Below, piece after piece: positions 1 through 12,040 of a DNA stretch of 64,000 nucleotides. Under the pieces are notes generated by a model, which was not told where the DNA came from, did no database searches, and saw only the letters and a list, made by a program, of their open reading frames with translations. Within the stretch, counting starts at the first letter, position 1, and every line of letters starts with the position of its first letter. Position numbers and translations under genes: made by a program. This stretch comes from Jaapia argillacea MUCL 33604 (Eukaryota; Basidiomycota; Agaricomycetes; Jaapiales; Jaapiaceae), in contig KL197732.1 of assembly GCA_000697665.1 (NCBI GenBank), positions 184,316-248,315 on the forward strand, read 5' to 3'.

Positions 1-32
1 TGTCCCCGCAGGAGCCGACCGCGGGTAAATAG

Positions 33-650
33 TTCAAGACGTCTGTTACGGGCACCACGGTCAATGGTACACCGTTGCCTTTGCCAGTTGGCCTCCTCGA
101 GAAGATGGTTCGCGAAGCTTCTTCGAGCAATTTGGCCGCTATCGGTCCTATTGACAACATATTTTTTGCCTACCCTTTTCAAAACCCTGCCATTATTTTT
201 TCGGCGAAAGGTGGGGAGACGTTGGTGAAGCTGGCGAACGAACCGCGGCTGGCTCGTTTTGTTGAGGCGATTGTTTTGGAAGGTGATGAAGAGACGCCTG
301 ATTGCACTCAGATGACAGGTACGTGTCACTATGATCCCGATTGTTCTATCTTCCTCTAATCGCGGCAACTGGTGTTTTTGATTAGCTGCCGAACGCAGAT
401 GTCGGTCTCCAGTTCCAAGAAACCATGTCCAACATGCACCAATTCCCAAGCCTTTCAACCCTCCGCGTCGCTTTCAAACCGATATCATCTGAAGACCGAC
501 CACCCCCTCCAAGACCATTCCCAATCCCACTTCCTCGCTTTCATCGACAAACATCAAAACCTGCTGCGTCGTCTTCGATCGTTGGATATCGTCAACCTTT
601 TCCATATTATGATCCCCAGTGTCGTTGGACATGGGGCGGTTAGGATTTAG
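33..650 (+). CDS. 3' part of an F-box/LRR-like gene, possibly decayed
   Basis: Partial at the window start. Position 33 follows an intron-like TAG acceptor, and an open frame runs to a GTACGT donor at 319. It encodes a stretch of the kind seen between the F-box and the repeats of fungal F-box proteins (LLEKMVREASSSN, then FVEAIVLEGDEE). After an acceptor near 385 the protein appears to resume with LPNADVGLQFQETMSNMHQF and FPSLSTLRVAF, typical leucine-rich wording, but the intron phases do not match. A second frame carries the continuation IDKHQNLLRRLRSLDI from about 500 to 600. Two frame changes in 600 bases suggest a degenerate copy, although an exon junction I failed to place could explain one of them. 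Upstream exons, including any F-box, lie outside the window. Function beyond the family resemblance is not inferable. Confidence 0.45.
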
Positions 651-1325
651 TAGTGGGTCTTCCCGATCGAAGTGGAATTTTGAAGTGGTTGGCGGGAGCG
701 GCAAAGGAAAGTGCTTTGTGGCCCTCTGATGGAACTTATTTGGGGGTTCATAACTAGACCTTGTCATTGCTCGATTCATTTAGTTTGTGGGAGGCTGGAG
801 TATTTAAGTACGGTCGATATTGTCCGACGCCAATGATGTTATATCATGATCGAGGAGGACTTGGTACACAACAAGTTGCCGGCCATCGTATTCCTGTATC
901 GTCCGCACCTCTACCACCGCCAATCTTCAAACGCGTACAAAAATTGTTTCCTCATCGTTCTGATCTCCAAGTATTGTCAAAAAATCCGTCCACATCGACC
1001 ACATCTCAGCCAACAACAAAAGGACTTGACGTCCATTCCATGCCAACGACTACGTCCAACAGGCATACAATTACATCCATCACCACACCCTTCTCGTCAT
1101 TACGAGCGCACAAGTAGCGACGGTGAAGACAAATACCTAGGCTAGCAGGGCACGAGGAGCATCTTCTCGTACTTATCGGGAGTCACAGGAGATCAACAAC
1201 GTGAGTTTGGGTCGTCCTTTGTTCTTTCATCTTCGTGGAAGCACTGCAACGCAGCTCTTTATCTTACCCCACCACCATTCTTTCTTTCTCTCCCTTTCTA
1301 TTCAAGACGTTCGCTCTATCGCTCC
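651..1325. other. intergenic, no gene seen
   Basis: Between the decayed F-box fragment and the large F-box gene. Short open frames on both strands are low in fungal-protein character. The 3' end (about 1255-1315) is pyrimidine-rich (CTTTCTTTCTCTCCC), as is common just upstream of basidiomycete start codons, so the promoter of the 1326 gene probably lies here. Confidence 0.5.
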
Positions 1326-4300
1326 ATGTCAGGGCTAACGCGTGCGGCTATCTGGCCAGGCAGTTCGATTGGTTCTCCACCGTCGGCCATGCCTTCGTCG
1401 ACTCCAGGTGCTTCAGGTTCGGGTTCAGGTGAAGGATCCTCGTCAAACCCGCCACCCTCAGCTTCTGAGAACATACCCATCGAAATCTGGTCCCACATTT
1501 TCTCTTCCCTCTCCTCGTCTCCATCAACCCTCCACTCTCTCTCCCTCGTCTCCCGCCAATGTCACTCCATCGCCCAACCAATTCTCATTCGTAATCTCAT
1601 CTGGAACGACCCAGTAGCAGTCGCTCGCAATATCCCCTACTGGCCACCAGGTCCCACCGGAACCAACCAAAACCAAATCGGAGACCCAACCCTCATCCGT
1701 TCCCTAATCTTCTCCCTCTCCCCAAACCGTACCTCATCTCCCCCAAATATAACCTTACCAAACGCCCAACACCCCAACGCAGCTCTAGCACACGAAACAC
1801 CAACCCGTCCTCGATTTTCAGACCCTCTCCTCGTTTCCCTCCGAAGTCGAATCTCTCACCTCCATACCCACCTACACGACCACGATACCGACACCATAAC
1901 CGCCATACGCCGGAGGATGGCGCGGAGGGACTTGGAGATGAGAGAATACAGTGTCCATGATTATTTGGCGTTTAGGGAACCGGAATTGGTCGCCGACTCT
2001 AACCTCTACTCCGCCGCTTTCAATCAACTGGCCAGGTTCACCAACCTTGACACTTTGGTTTTTAGGAATATGGGATTACCACCTAATCTTTTCGAAGTGG
2101 TACATTCCTTACCTAACCTCGAGCGGTTACACATCCAAGCGTGTTTACTCAGTCCTGCGCCAGGAGGCGCTGGTGCTCTAGCGTATTTGGATCATAGCAC
2201 TTTGGGTTTGAGAGAGTTGACGCTTTGGGGTTTGGGAAATCTTGGATATGGGGATAACGTTCAGGTTTTGTTGTTGGCTACTGCGAGCGGGTTGAGGACC
2301 CTCCGTGTAGATTCTACAGCAGACGTTTTTGGGATGTGGGTATCGTTAGGCGGACATGTCCCCCTCCAACCTCAACCTCAGCCACCCATCGTACCAATCC
2401 AAGGACTCGCTCACCCCATGCTCCCTCACATGGCTCTAAACCCCGCTCCCGTCCCTGTCCCTGCCGCTCCAAACCAAAACCCAGCGCCACTCGCACCCTC
2501 ACCAACCCTAACACTCTACCCCCACCCGACCCGCATCCCACGAACCCTCGCCCACGTATCAATGCGAATGCCACCCTTACCTTACGACAAGTTGTTAAAC
2601 TCGTCTAAACGGTTCCTTCATTCGTTCTTTGATTTTTTAAAGTGGTTGCCAAGGGAAGTGGAGTTGGAGAGGTTGGAGATGAGCGCGCCTGTTAGACCAC
2701 CTTATGATTTGCCTGGGGGGTGTATACCCCGTCTTAAATTCTTTCGGGGGCCTTTGAATGCTGTTTTGGCTGTTCTCGGTGGTGGTGCGTCTGGTTTGGG
2801 GGAAGGGGAGCAAGGAGCAGGAGGAGAAGGAGAAGGAGAAGTGGAAGTAGAGATTGTAGGGAGCGAGCCGGAAGAATGTGAGGATGGGTGGCATGAAGAG
2901 TTGGAAAGAGCTGATACCTTTGGAATGGGACATCATCATCATGGGCATGGGTTTGGTGTTGCCCCTGGCGGTGGTGGTGGGGGAGGTGGCGGGTTTCAGT
3001 GGCATGCGGGGGGGAATAAGAGTGTTAGAGCTAGTGATGTTACTTTGGTTCTTGGTATGTTCTTTCTCCCCTTCTCCCCTTCTCCCCTTCTCCCTCCGCT
3101 CCTTGCGCCATCTCCTCCGCCACCTTTAATCGTATTGAGCTGATTTGGGTTTCCCATAGGCGCCTTACCCACTCCCCATCGCGTGACCCGCTTAAGCGTG
3201 AGGATTCGCGAGTTGACTTGGGACGACGAGTTGTTACATTGTGTTGGGTGGGTATTTGGACCTGCGTTGAGGGCGTTGGAGATTGCTTGGGGGGTTGGAG
3301 AAGTTAGGGATGTGAGTTCGCCTTTTGATTCTTTCTTTTGGGTCCATACCGTCTTCTGTTGATACTAGCATTTCGTTGTCGTTTTCGTTCATTATCACCT
3401 TTGTCATTTCATTAATCGTCACATTTGTCGTGTTCATCCCTCACCCCCGAAGCTAATATACTTCTCTTTCGGTATGGATATAGGACACACTAGTAACGTT
3501 AGGCGCCGAACACCTAACTCGTCTCCCAAACCTCCAATCCGTACAACTCTACCGCATATCTTCTGGTCCACACAAACGCAAGTCAAACAGACCTCCTCCG
3601 GGCCTTTTCCATCGTTTCCATGATTCCGACGACGACGATTCTGACGACGAAGACCATGGACACGGCCAGCGTCAAGTAATGGACGACGAGTACGTTCGTG
3701 AGGCGTCCAACTATCTTAACCAGGCAGTAGATGAAGCACCCCAAAATAGCTCTGGCGAAGAGGAAGCAGAAGATGGATGGGAGGTTGCTCGTCGAGTCCC
3801 TGTTTCGTCACGACGACAGAGGGAGAGGAATCTTTGGGTTGGGGCCAGAGGGAGGGGAGAGGGGAGGTATGTTAATAGGGAACGAAGGAGGGTTAGGAGA
3901 GGCTTGTTGGGGGGTGGGATGCGCGGAGGTGGGCGTGGGCGTGTGGGGCTTGGTGGAGGTATTGGTCCGCATACGATGATTCCCGCAGACATTGGGACAC
4001 ATACGACAACTCTGGAAGAACAACCGGCTACTGGTGTCCGACGCCTCGGACGTATCGCTGTTCAGACACGGGAACAACGACCCGAAATACACTCATTACT
4101 CTCACCCCAAGAACGCGCCGTCGAAGATCAGGATCTTCGCGTTGAACGTCTAGCAGCTCAACTCAGGAGTGCAGAAGCCGAATTCAATGCTGCGTATGCT
4201 GCTATGCAGTCACGCAGTGATGTCCTACATGATCGTGGTCTTGATCGTAACGTCCCTGCTGGGTATACTGAGGAGGAAGCTAGGTTGATGGCCGAGTTCC

Positions 4301-5550
4301 AGATTCATAGGACTCGGTTTCATGAGGTTGTGAGGAGGAAGGAGGAGAGGGAGAGGGCTCATCGGGAGGCAGTTGATGAGTTGCGTGCTATGAGAGCTGC
4401 GGTTGATGTGTCTGAAGGTCGCGGTGGGGATAGAAGTGATGACGATGATATGGAGGAGGGTCCGTTCGGACCTTTCTTTGGGTCTAGAGGAGATCGATTT
4501 GGGATGGAGGATGAGGATGGGGAAGACGGGTTCGGTGCTGCTGATGGGTTTGGATATGGATTCTTCGATCCTGGTCGCCAACGCGCGAGTGGTGTGCTTG
4601 GTAGGACAACTGTTGGAGATGCGGGAGATGGAACTCGACCAGCGAGAGCCAGTCCTACCATATCGGATCTAGAACGTGAAACGTCTTTTGGGCGACGTGC
4701 GGATTATCAGATGAGGCCTGGGAATGGATTGGATCCGAGGAATCCTGGTAGTTGGCAACCCGTCCCGGTGGTGGGGTCGCCTGTTTTGGAGGATGTTGTT
4801 CCTGCTTCGGAGGCTCCTGCTCCGGAATTGGAGGGGGAGGATGAAGATGAGAGGATTGCTCGGGATTACCAGATGAGAGTTGGGAATGGTTTGGATCCTG
4901 GTAGTTGGCGATCTGCGTTGGTGCCAGAACCACTTGTTGCAGAGGAGGAGAATACGTCTTCTCGTACTGTGAACGAGGAGAGGAGACTTTCGGAGGGTTC
5001 GAAAGGGAAGGGGAAGCAGCGTGCTGAAGAGGAAGTTGAAGAACCCAAGGTCAAGGTGGGGGAACAGGAGGGCGAGGTGGACGCTGAAGGGTTAGATTTC
5101 CTCCAGCAAATCTCTGAACGATGGGCTCTTGAGCAGACTTCCATTGAGGAGCAGGAGATGCTTGAACGACTTGCTCGGGAGGAGAAAGTGAGGGAGGAGA
5201 GGGAGAAGGAAGAGCAGAGGGAGAGGGAGTTTTTGTTGACTTGGGAGAGGTTCGTTCCTGGTTTGAGGGAGGCTAGGTTGAGTGAGGGGTGGGTTTGGAG
5301 GAGGGATGGGGTACGGGGTCGGGCGAATGGGAGTGGGAGTGCCAGTGGGAGCGGGAGCGGGAGTTCTAGTGGGAGTTTGAGTAGGGGCGAGAGCTTGGAT
5401 GGGACGGGTATGAATGGGGTTTTGGGGGAGAGTGTTGGTGAAGGGTCGAACAAGTCTAAACGTAAGGGGAAGGGGAAAGCGAAAGAAGATGGGAAAGTTC
5501 AAGGGAGGAAAATGAACGAGTGGGCGAGGAGGGAGTGGTTGGATGAATGA
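1326..5550 (+). CDS. large F-box protein with acidic, coiled-coil C-terminal half (1315 aa)
   Basis: Three exons: 1326-3054, 3160-3311 and 3484-5550, with phases 1 and 0 at the junctions, give one frame of 1315 aa. After a Ser/Gly/Pro-rich leader the F-box starts near residue 50 (IPIEIWSHIF, then LSLVSRQCHSIA and LIRNLIWNDP). Leucine-rich stretches follow (PNLERLHIQAC, ELTLWGLGNL, LRTLRVDSTADVF). The same phrases occur in the F-box proteins at 40504 and 52506, so all three are paralogs. Unlike those, this one has a long tail: Gly- and His-rich runs (about residues 535-565), an Asp/Glu block, basic RG-rich DNA-like composition, then Glu/Arg heptad-like coiled coil and a Ser/Gly repeat near the end. 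F-box proteins normally recruit substrates to SCF ubiquitin ligases; the substrate here is unknown. Long antisense frames inside the last exon are composition artefacts. Confidence 0.88.
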
Positions 5551-6316
5551 GCCCACTGTGACTGGGTGTACGAAAAAGAAGTGCTTGGATGTACTTTGAA
5601 TTTATTGGTGTATGTATCAGTATTTGTTGTGGGACTAGGTAAAAGGTTATGACAATAAATAGAAGTCGATACTGGATTCCGATGTCAGAACCAAGTCAGA
5701 ACCGTCGATGCTTTCCTCTTCGACTTTTTCGTATTCCATGAGTGGAAAACTCGACAGCCTCTCGGTGAATGTATATGACAACTCCAGTCGATAGACAAAC
5801 GGATGATCAATGGTTAGCATGGCCTTAGATGGGAACGTTGCTCGCCGTTCAGAAACACTTGGCTTGTCAAGGAGCGTCTGGTAGAACTACCTTCATGACA
5901 CGCATCAGAGGCTCAACAGCCTAGCCTTGGATAAGGAAGTTCATTGACAGTCGCGGACGGCACGATCTGCTTAGTTCCTTGTCGCAGAAGTAGCTATCCA
6001 GAGAGACAACGAGTTCAGCCCCTGGGTTCCAGTGTGATAGGTGATTTTTCGATCAGTGTGGGTGCACCGAGTTTGCGATGATCAGGTATATTCAAAAATG
6101 AGCGGATACATGCAGAGACTACAGACAGGACGAAGGTGACGGTGTACGAGTTGGCAGTTGAACGTTGACGTCAGGGGAGGAGGAAGAGGGGAATTGACAC
6201 GCGCGTGGCAAACAAACCATAGACTTCGGCAAGTTCCGTGATCCTGGCAAACCGAAAAGTCCTCAACACCACCAGCAACAACGCCGCCGTAGCCCTCAAG
6301 ACATTCAAGATCCGTC
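5551..6316. other. intergenic, probable eL14 promoter region
   Basis: No supported gene. AATAAA-like sequence near 5655 (GACAATAAATAG) may serve the 3' end of the upstream F-box gene. The 3' end carries the likely promoter of the ribosomal protein gene that starts at 6317, but I see no clear TATA box. Confidence 0.45.
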
Positions 6317-7057
6317 ATGCCGGTGAGTTATACGATGACTTCTATATCATACAGACCGCCGGGAGAAACTCGGAGGGAAGTTTCAAGGCAGAGCGAGATG
6401 GATTCGTACCTGGAGAAATGGATGTACTTGCGCGCCCAAGAGACTTGGAGTCTCCAGTCTCCCCAATCTTCATGGCTTGTTCGAAGGACCCTCGAATCGT
6501 TGCTGATACGAACCCTCCATAGAGCTCCCCATCAGTATTCACCCGCTTCGTCCAAGTCGGCCGAGGTGCGTCATCCCCAAAAGACTCGTCTTATTTCAGA
6601 GTCTGACCGAATCTCCATTTGCACAGTTGTTTTGATCAACTCTGGCCCCCACGCTGGCCATATCGCCGTCGTCGCGGAGATCATTGACCATAACCGAGTG
6701 CGTCTCCTCCCCGTATTCTTCCAATCCTACCCTTTTGATAACACCAATCCCATTGTCCAGGCGATCATCGATGGCCCCACCACAGGTGTCCCCCGCCAAT
6801 CTTTCCCATACCGCCATCTCACCCTCACCCCCATCCTCATGAAAAACCTCCCAAGAGGAGCAGGCACGGGCGTCATCCGCAAACAACTCGAAAAGGAAGC
6901 CACCATCGAGAAATGGAACAAGTCATCCTGGGCACAAAAGCGCGCCGCAGTCGAGGCTAGGAGAAAGTTGAACGATTTCGAGAGGTTCAGCGTGATGTTG
7001 TTGAAGAAGTCTAGGAGAGATCGGGTTAGGAAGTTTGTGAAGAAGGCCAAGGCATAA
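6317..7057 (+). CDS. RPL14: 60S ribosomal protein eL14 (L14e)
   Basis: Four exons: 6317-6322 (only ATG CCG), 6523-6565, 6627-6697 and 6761-7057, encoding 138 aa, the usual fungal length. The spliced start reads MPSSPSVFTRFVQVGR, followed by VVLINSGPHAGHIAVVAEI, the KOW-like beta-barrel start typical of eL14. After the third intron comes AIIDGPTTGVPRQSFPYRHL and the basic helical end (WAQKRAAVEARRKLNDFERF and a Lys-rich tail). The protein sits in the large ribosomal subunit in the cytoplasm. The six-nucleotide first exon followed by a 200-nt first intron is the key to the start choice: the ATG is immediately followed by a consensus GTGAGT donor, and reading straight on would destroy the conserved N-terminus. 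Ribosomal protein genes with start-proximal introns are common in fungi. Confidence 0.93.
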   Translation: MPVSYTMTSISYRPPGETRREVSRQSEMDSYLEKWMYLRAQETWSLQSPQSSWLVRRTLESLLIRTLHRAPHQYSPASSKSAEVRHPQKTRLISESDRISICTVVLINSGPHAGHIAVVAEIIDHNRVRLLPVFFQSYPFDNTNPIVQAIIDGPTTGVPRQSFPYRHLTLTPILMKNLPRGAGTGVIRKQLEKEATIEKWNKSSWAQKRAAVEARRKLNDFERFSVMLLKKSRRDRVRKFVKKAKA

Positions 7058-7703
7058 AGGTGGCGCGTTGGAATGAAGGGAGGACTGGTGCGAGGTTCAC
7101 CTTGCTTTAGCCGTAGCCCGCGATGTGGTGCGGTTGAGGGTCGTATGGGTTCGCTTTTGCTTCACGTTTTTATCACTCGCATATCGCACCCCTCCATGCA
7201 CACATATGATCATGCTATGCGACACGTTTCCTGGCGAGATTTTGGTTGTGACCTCGACGACTACATGAACTAATCCTACAACTTCGTGATTGTTCAGACC
7301 TATAACATCAGATTCCCCTTTACGCAAGCAATCCTTCCGCCCTACCCAGAGCGACCCCAAAGTCCATCCTACCTCCAAACCCAGAACCAACCAACCCATC
7401 AACAAATTCCATCGCCTTATCCATCAAACCCTCCAACAACTCAGGCTCGTCAACGAGGTTTTTCTTCAAGAACGCGATAGCAAGCGCTGTAGCCCATATC
7501 TTCTCCTTATTGATCCCTACCCCAACTAATTCCGAGGGAGGCTGTGAGTACGAGCATGAACCGATGATTCGACGTAAGGGGCCATCCAGTTGGAATGAAC
7601 CATCAAACGATTGGAGTTTGACGAGATCGACTACCCCTGTTTTTAAGGGTTGACTTTGCGGCCTTGATGCCGGTGCTGGGTGATAACCATAACTTTGTGT
7701 TGA
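7058..7703. other. intergenic between convergent genes, nothing clear
   Basis: Lies between the ends of the eL14 gene (+) and the VIT/vWA gene (-). Small open frames on both strands show no recognisable protein. Probably the two 3' untranslated regions plus spacer. Confidence 0.45.
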
Positions 7704-10700
7704 TTATTGTGGGTAAGTGTTGCGAGGTCGAGATGTCAAGACGGGTGACGGGACCCTTTCGGGTGGTGGTCCTGAAGGTAGACTGTATTCGCTGACAGCC
7801 GGAGATAACATAGGAGAGCCGATATCAGACAAGTTCGATTGAGAAACCCTAGCCGGGATATCGGAGACTTCATCTTCAGAGTCTGACTCGAACCGTCCCA
7901 TGCTAGTACTGGACGGGGGTCCCCTTTCGTCTGACCCTCCAAGTATCCCAATGTCACTTTCCTCCCATTCGGAGCCTCGTTCGTCACCCGTTGTACCGGT
8001 GTCACTCATCTCAGCCGCATCGCCTTCCTGAACACCTTGGTTCGACCAATTCCATCCGCCTGGCGGAATGACCATACGTTCCCCTATCGGCAGTAACTCA
8101 TCGAGCTCGTTTGGCGTTGAGTACCATTCTTTCGCCTTCGTGGCGACCCAGCCCGCAACATGGCCCGTTTTCTTCAGCAGAGACAATACTGCTGCTTTTG
8201 GAGTGGAGTCCTTGGTTTGGTTTGAGGTAGGAACGTCGACATGGTTGTCCTCTGTCCCAGGGTCACACATCCCCGCCTGTGCATCATTGACCCCCTCCGA
8301 TTCGACTGGAGAGGACGCGGTAGGAATCGGAGACGAGGTGACTGGCGATTCGTCAAGGCCCATTGCGCGATTGGCAGTATCGCTCCTGTCTTCTGTTTCA
8401 TTTCGCGCGGTTCCTTGGAACTCAGGACCGGAGTCCCGATTGAAGTTTCTGTCCCTTGCAGAGGATCGCCCGGGCGATGACGAAGGGGAACGAGGCGGGG
8501 ATGAAGTAAACATTTCGTCTTCAGTGCCTCCTATGCCCCCTCCCCTTATTTGATTCGAACTTCCTAATGGGAGAGACCAGTTCGATGGTTCAGGGCTGTC
8601 GGCTCCACCGAAACCATCCTGACCTTCCTCTTGATCTCTACCCAACGACTCTGAGAACGAACTAGGCGAATTTCGATCAGCACTTTGACGATCTGAATCG
8701 AACGATGACTTCACAGGGGAGGGCACCCGTGAATAATTCTCTGTTTCAGACCTGGCCCTCTCCCGGGAACCGTCGGAATACTCTTCAGAAAGGGGAGGAG
8801 AAATGGGTGGAACAGGCCTCTCTTGGGAAGCAGTCTCGAGGTATGGCTGGAAATCTCCCGAGCTGGGTGATCTTGGGGGCGAAGAACCCCCTTCTTGGTT
8901 CTCTGTCTCAGAGTTTCCGTCAATTTCAGGACCATAAATGCCGTCGTCCTGGGAACCGCCAGAGTTCCGACTTCTACCTCGAGAGGGTGGAGACTCTAGT
9001 CGTTCACCGGCATCAACATCACTACCCCCATCGCTTCCATTACCATCTCCCAACAATGATGAATCGGCGGCGGACGATCCATCAGGGTGGGGTTCGACAG
9101 CGATAAATGAGGTATACCGGCTAGCCAGCTGATATCGCTCGCCGAGGCGAACGATCTCAGCTCTAGCCATTTGTTCTCGATTGGAACCCCGGACAACGTT
9201 ATGGAGGGGTGCTTTATCCTCTTCCAGATCGGTGATCAGGCGACGGGCAGCAAGGCTATGGACTAGCTTCCCATCTCCTGAACCGTACGGAGATACATGG
9301 GTAACGGGAACCGTCAACTCGAAGGTACGGTTTCCAGGTCCATCGATCTTGCCTCGAAGGACTACCTCGCGAGGAAGATCGGATGATCCGAGGATGGCGA
9401 AGACGTCGAATCTTATCCCAGGGTAGATATTTCCGATAGATGCGGGGCTCTGTCGAATGGGGGCCATCCCGACGGGAACTCCCCAGTCGACAGAAGCGTT
9501 GGTTACAGATGATACTCTTCCAGCGCGCAGGAGTTTCGAACATTTCCCTACGATGCTTTCCGTTGATGTGGCCATAAGACACGCGCCGTTACCCGCACGG
9601 GCTATACCCTCGCACATGGCGGTGGACACTTGGGTTCCGATCCCGAGAGTGAAAACGCGTAGGGGTGCATTAGATGATGACATCGCTACGGTTTGCTGGA
9701 CCAATTTAATGGTCGGATCAATATCGTACGCCTGTCAATCGCTGATCTTAGTGTCATTTGCCCAGTAAGCATGAAAGCGAAGCGTACTTCACCGTCTGTT
9801 AGGACAAACACAGCGGTGGGAATCCCCATATTTCGAGAGGTCAACGTGGTATGCAATGCTGTGAGAATCTCTGTCCCTCCATAATCCGCACCCATTCCTG
9901 CCACATGGTTTGTCTATGAATACCATGAGAAATTTGTGCGCCGATCAGAAGCAAGACAATGCGTCGAAGACTCACCGCCTGATTCAAAGTAACCGGACCG
10001 TACGAAATGCTCCTGCGCCAAAACGAAGTAGTCGTGCTGCCAAAGCTGAAAATGTTGAACGAAGTACCCTGACTCGGTAGCATGCGGAGCAACATTGTGA
10101 GAGTAGATTTTGCTGTTTCGATAGGACGACCGCTCATGCTCCCACTCCTATCAACCACGAAAATATATTCCTGTGAGACAACCTTGGGGAGGTCGAATTT
10201 TGGTACGAGTGTCAGATGCATGGCCACAGTTCCACGGGGATCGAGCTCCGCGAAACAACGAGAGGTATCAAGGCCATCTGCCCGAACGACGAGAACGAAG
10301 TCATAGTTTAGGAAAGTCGGCGAGCGAAATTTGGCCGTCTTGGCGAAATACTGATTGCTGAGAGTATCTGCAACGAGGGATATTCCGTGAGTTGGGCTAT
10401 GGACATCATGAATTTGACCACTAGCTTGGATGACGATGTCTATGGAAACGCGGGTGCTGGAGGGAGCAGAGTGTGCGTCCAACATCGTGGGAGGAGGGGT
10501 GCCGTATCGCTGCCCAACGGCCATGGGAAGGTAAAATCGGACTTGATCAGGGTTTTCATCTTCTCGGAGATCGATAACATACTGTCCAAAGATCAATGGA
10601 GGGACACCATAGATAAAGGTAGAGGCATACGGAGAGCCTTGTAGTGACGGATTTCTTCGCCGGGATTGAACCGATGGAGATCGTGAACGCTGTACAGGAA

Positions 10701-11211
10701 CATGTCAAGGATCGAGGAAAATCGGAAGCGGAAAATGGAGTCGAACCATCATCTGTGGCCCATTCGACCAAAGCTCCATCTTTCCCTTGACTGATAGCAG
10801 TTTCGTATATTTTAGCGGCTTCTTCCCTAGCTTTGCATTCCCCTATAACCAAGCGCCCATCTGCTGTGCGCATATCGAACGCACATACAGCTGCTCTGGC
10901 GGGTACGGGAAAGACATATTTTGCTCTGCTTGTGGCCTCCGTGGATGGATTGTTGTAAATCTGAATGAGATTCACGTGCGCCGATGCTACGATCCCCGGT
11001 AAGCGACAATCATGGCGAGAGTTATGAGCTCACTATCAACAATCTTGACTTCCACCTCGACCTTTTCCAATGGAAGATATATCAAGTCCTGATTATAGGC
11101 TTGATGGACGATACCACAAAAGCTACGCATGGTTGGGGAGAGAGTAAGTGTAAGCGGTGAAGGTGTAAGGGATGGAGTAGGTGGCCGGATAATCTTTGAG
11201 TTGTCCCGCAT
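7704..11211 (-). CDS. VIT and von Willebrand factor A domain protein (1078 aa)
   Basis: Six exons read on the minus strand: 11211-11034, 10986-10747, 10689-10631, 10581-9976, 9913-9788 and 9731-7704. Phases close exactly to 1078 aa. The first 180 residues form a VIT domain (VEVKIVDTSAHVNLIQIYNN, AKYVFPVPARAAVCAFDM, EEAAKIYETAISQGKDGALV). The vWA domain follows with an intact metal-ion-dependent adhesion site, DRSGSMSGRP, and the later GGTEIL and VLTDGE strands. The last 500 residues are Ser/Asp/Glu/Pro-rich and presumably disordered. Proteins with this VIT-vWA order (inter-alpha-trypsin inhibitor heavy chain and PARP4-like) are common in Agaricomycetes. Their role in fungi is largely unassigned. 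No signal peptide is obvious, so a cytoplasmic place is likely. Intron 2 uses a weak GTTCGA donor, supported only because it removes a segment foreign to the VIT fold. A decayed partial copy lies just upstream. Confidence 0.9.
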
Positions 11212-11427
11212 GTCTGGCCAAGACGCACCATCCTCAAGGCTCGAGCGCCTAATAGAAGGAGGTCAGGAGACGTAGGCAACCATGAGTCGTGCTGAGCACA
11301 TGTTAACAGATAACCCACTTTAGGAGCCCCAGTTACGATACTTTCCTCATTGGCCACGCAGTTCGAGATGGCGTTGGCTTTATGATTCCTCGAAGGAATT
11401 GCGCTCAACATCCTGAAGCGAGTTACT

Positions 11428-12040
11428 TCAAATACTTAGACTGCGTCGATGATGACGAACAAGAAGCCGTGAAGGAGAGTTGCACTGACATGATGTCAAC
11501 TCTGGGATCGTCCATAAAGCTCGACTTATAGATAAACTGACGTTACCGTCCACTCTCTCCCCCGGGTTCAGAGTACACCGTCCGCCCATTCGGCCAGTTT
11601 CGCCTTCGTAAAAGCCGAAGACGCTGTTGAACAAACTTATCGGCAGCCCTTAACGAAGCCCAGGAAGTGTGGATATGTAACCTTTGCGAACTCCATCTCT
11701 TCAACAGAAAGCAGCTTACTGCGCCCGACCAACGAGGCCGCCGATACTCCCATATCTCGAAAAGTTGTTGCAAGCATACCGGTTTCTCCATGATACGAAT
11801 GCTATTGCTGGGTGTTTACCTACAATTGCCTTTAGTATTACAATCGACACTACGGAGAGGAGATAACTCACCACGTCAAACATGTCTTCTTGTACGGAAA
11901 CTCTAGCGGCGTCAAATCGTGGCACGAGCATCGGCTGCATGGCCATGGTCTCACACAGATCCGACTCTGCGAAGTGACGAACAACGTGCATGGCATCATG
12001 GTTTACCAGAATGGCGAGTAGCATAAGTATGGAGTACACT
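11428..12040 (-). pseudogene. decayed partial duplicate of the VIT/vWA gene
   Basis: The minus-strand segment around 12030-11880 reads DAMHVVRHFAESDLCETMAM and LVPRFDAARVSVQEDMFDVV. This aligns with SRCFAELDPRGTVAM and LVPKFDLPKVVSQEYIFVVD of the intact neighbour, the part leading into the metal site. The copy then lacks the DxSxS metal site and picks up at a segment resembling TSRNMGIPTAVFVLTDG, about 130 bases further on (near 11780-11730), in another frame. Open frames are short and out of phase. I see no VIT portion. It is most simply a tandem duplicate that lost internal sequence and its reading frame, lying head-to-tail 5' of the functional gene. Confidence 0.7.

Noticed and set aside
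4866-5556. Long Ser/Pro/Leu-rich antisense frames in the first F-box gene
   Set aside because: They mirror the Gly/Glu/Arg codon bias of the sense exon and have no independent support.
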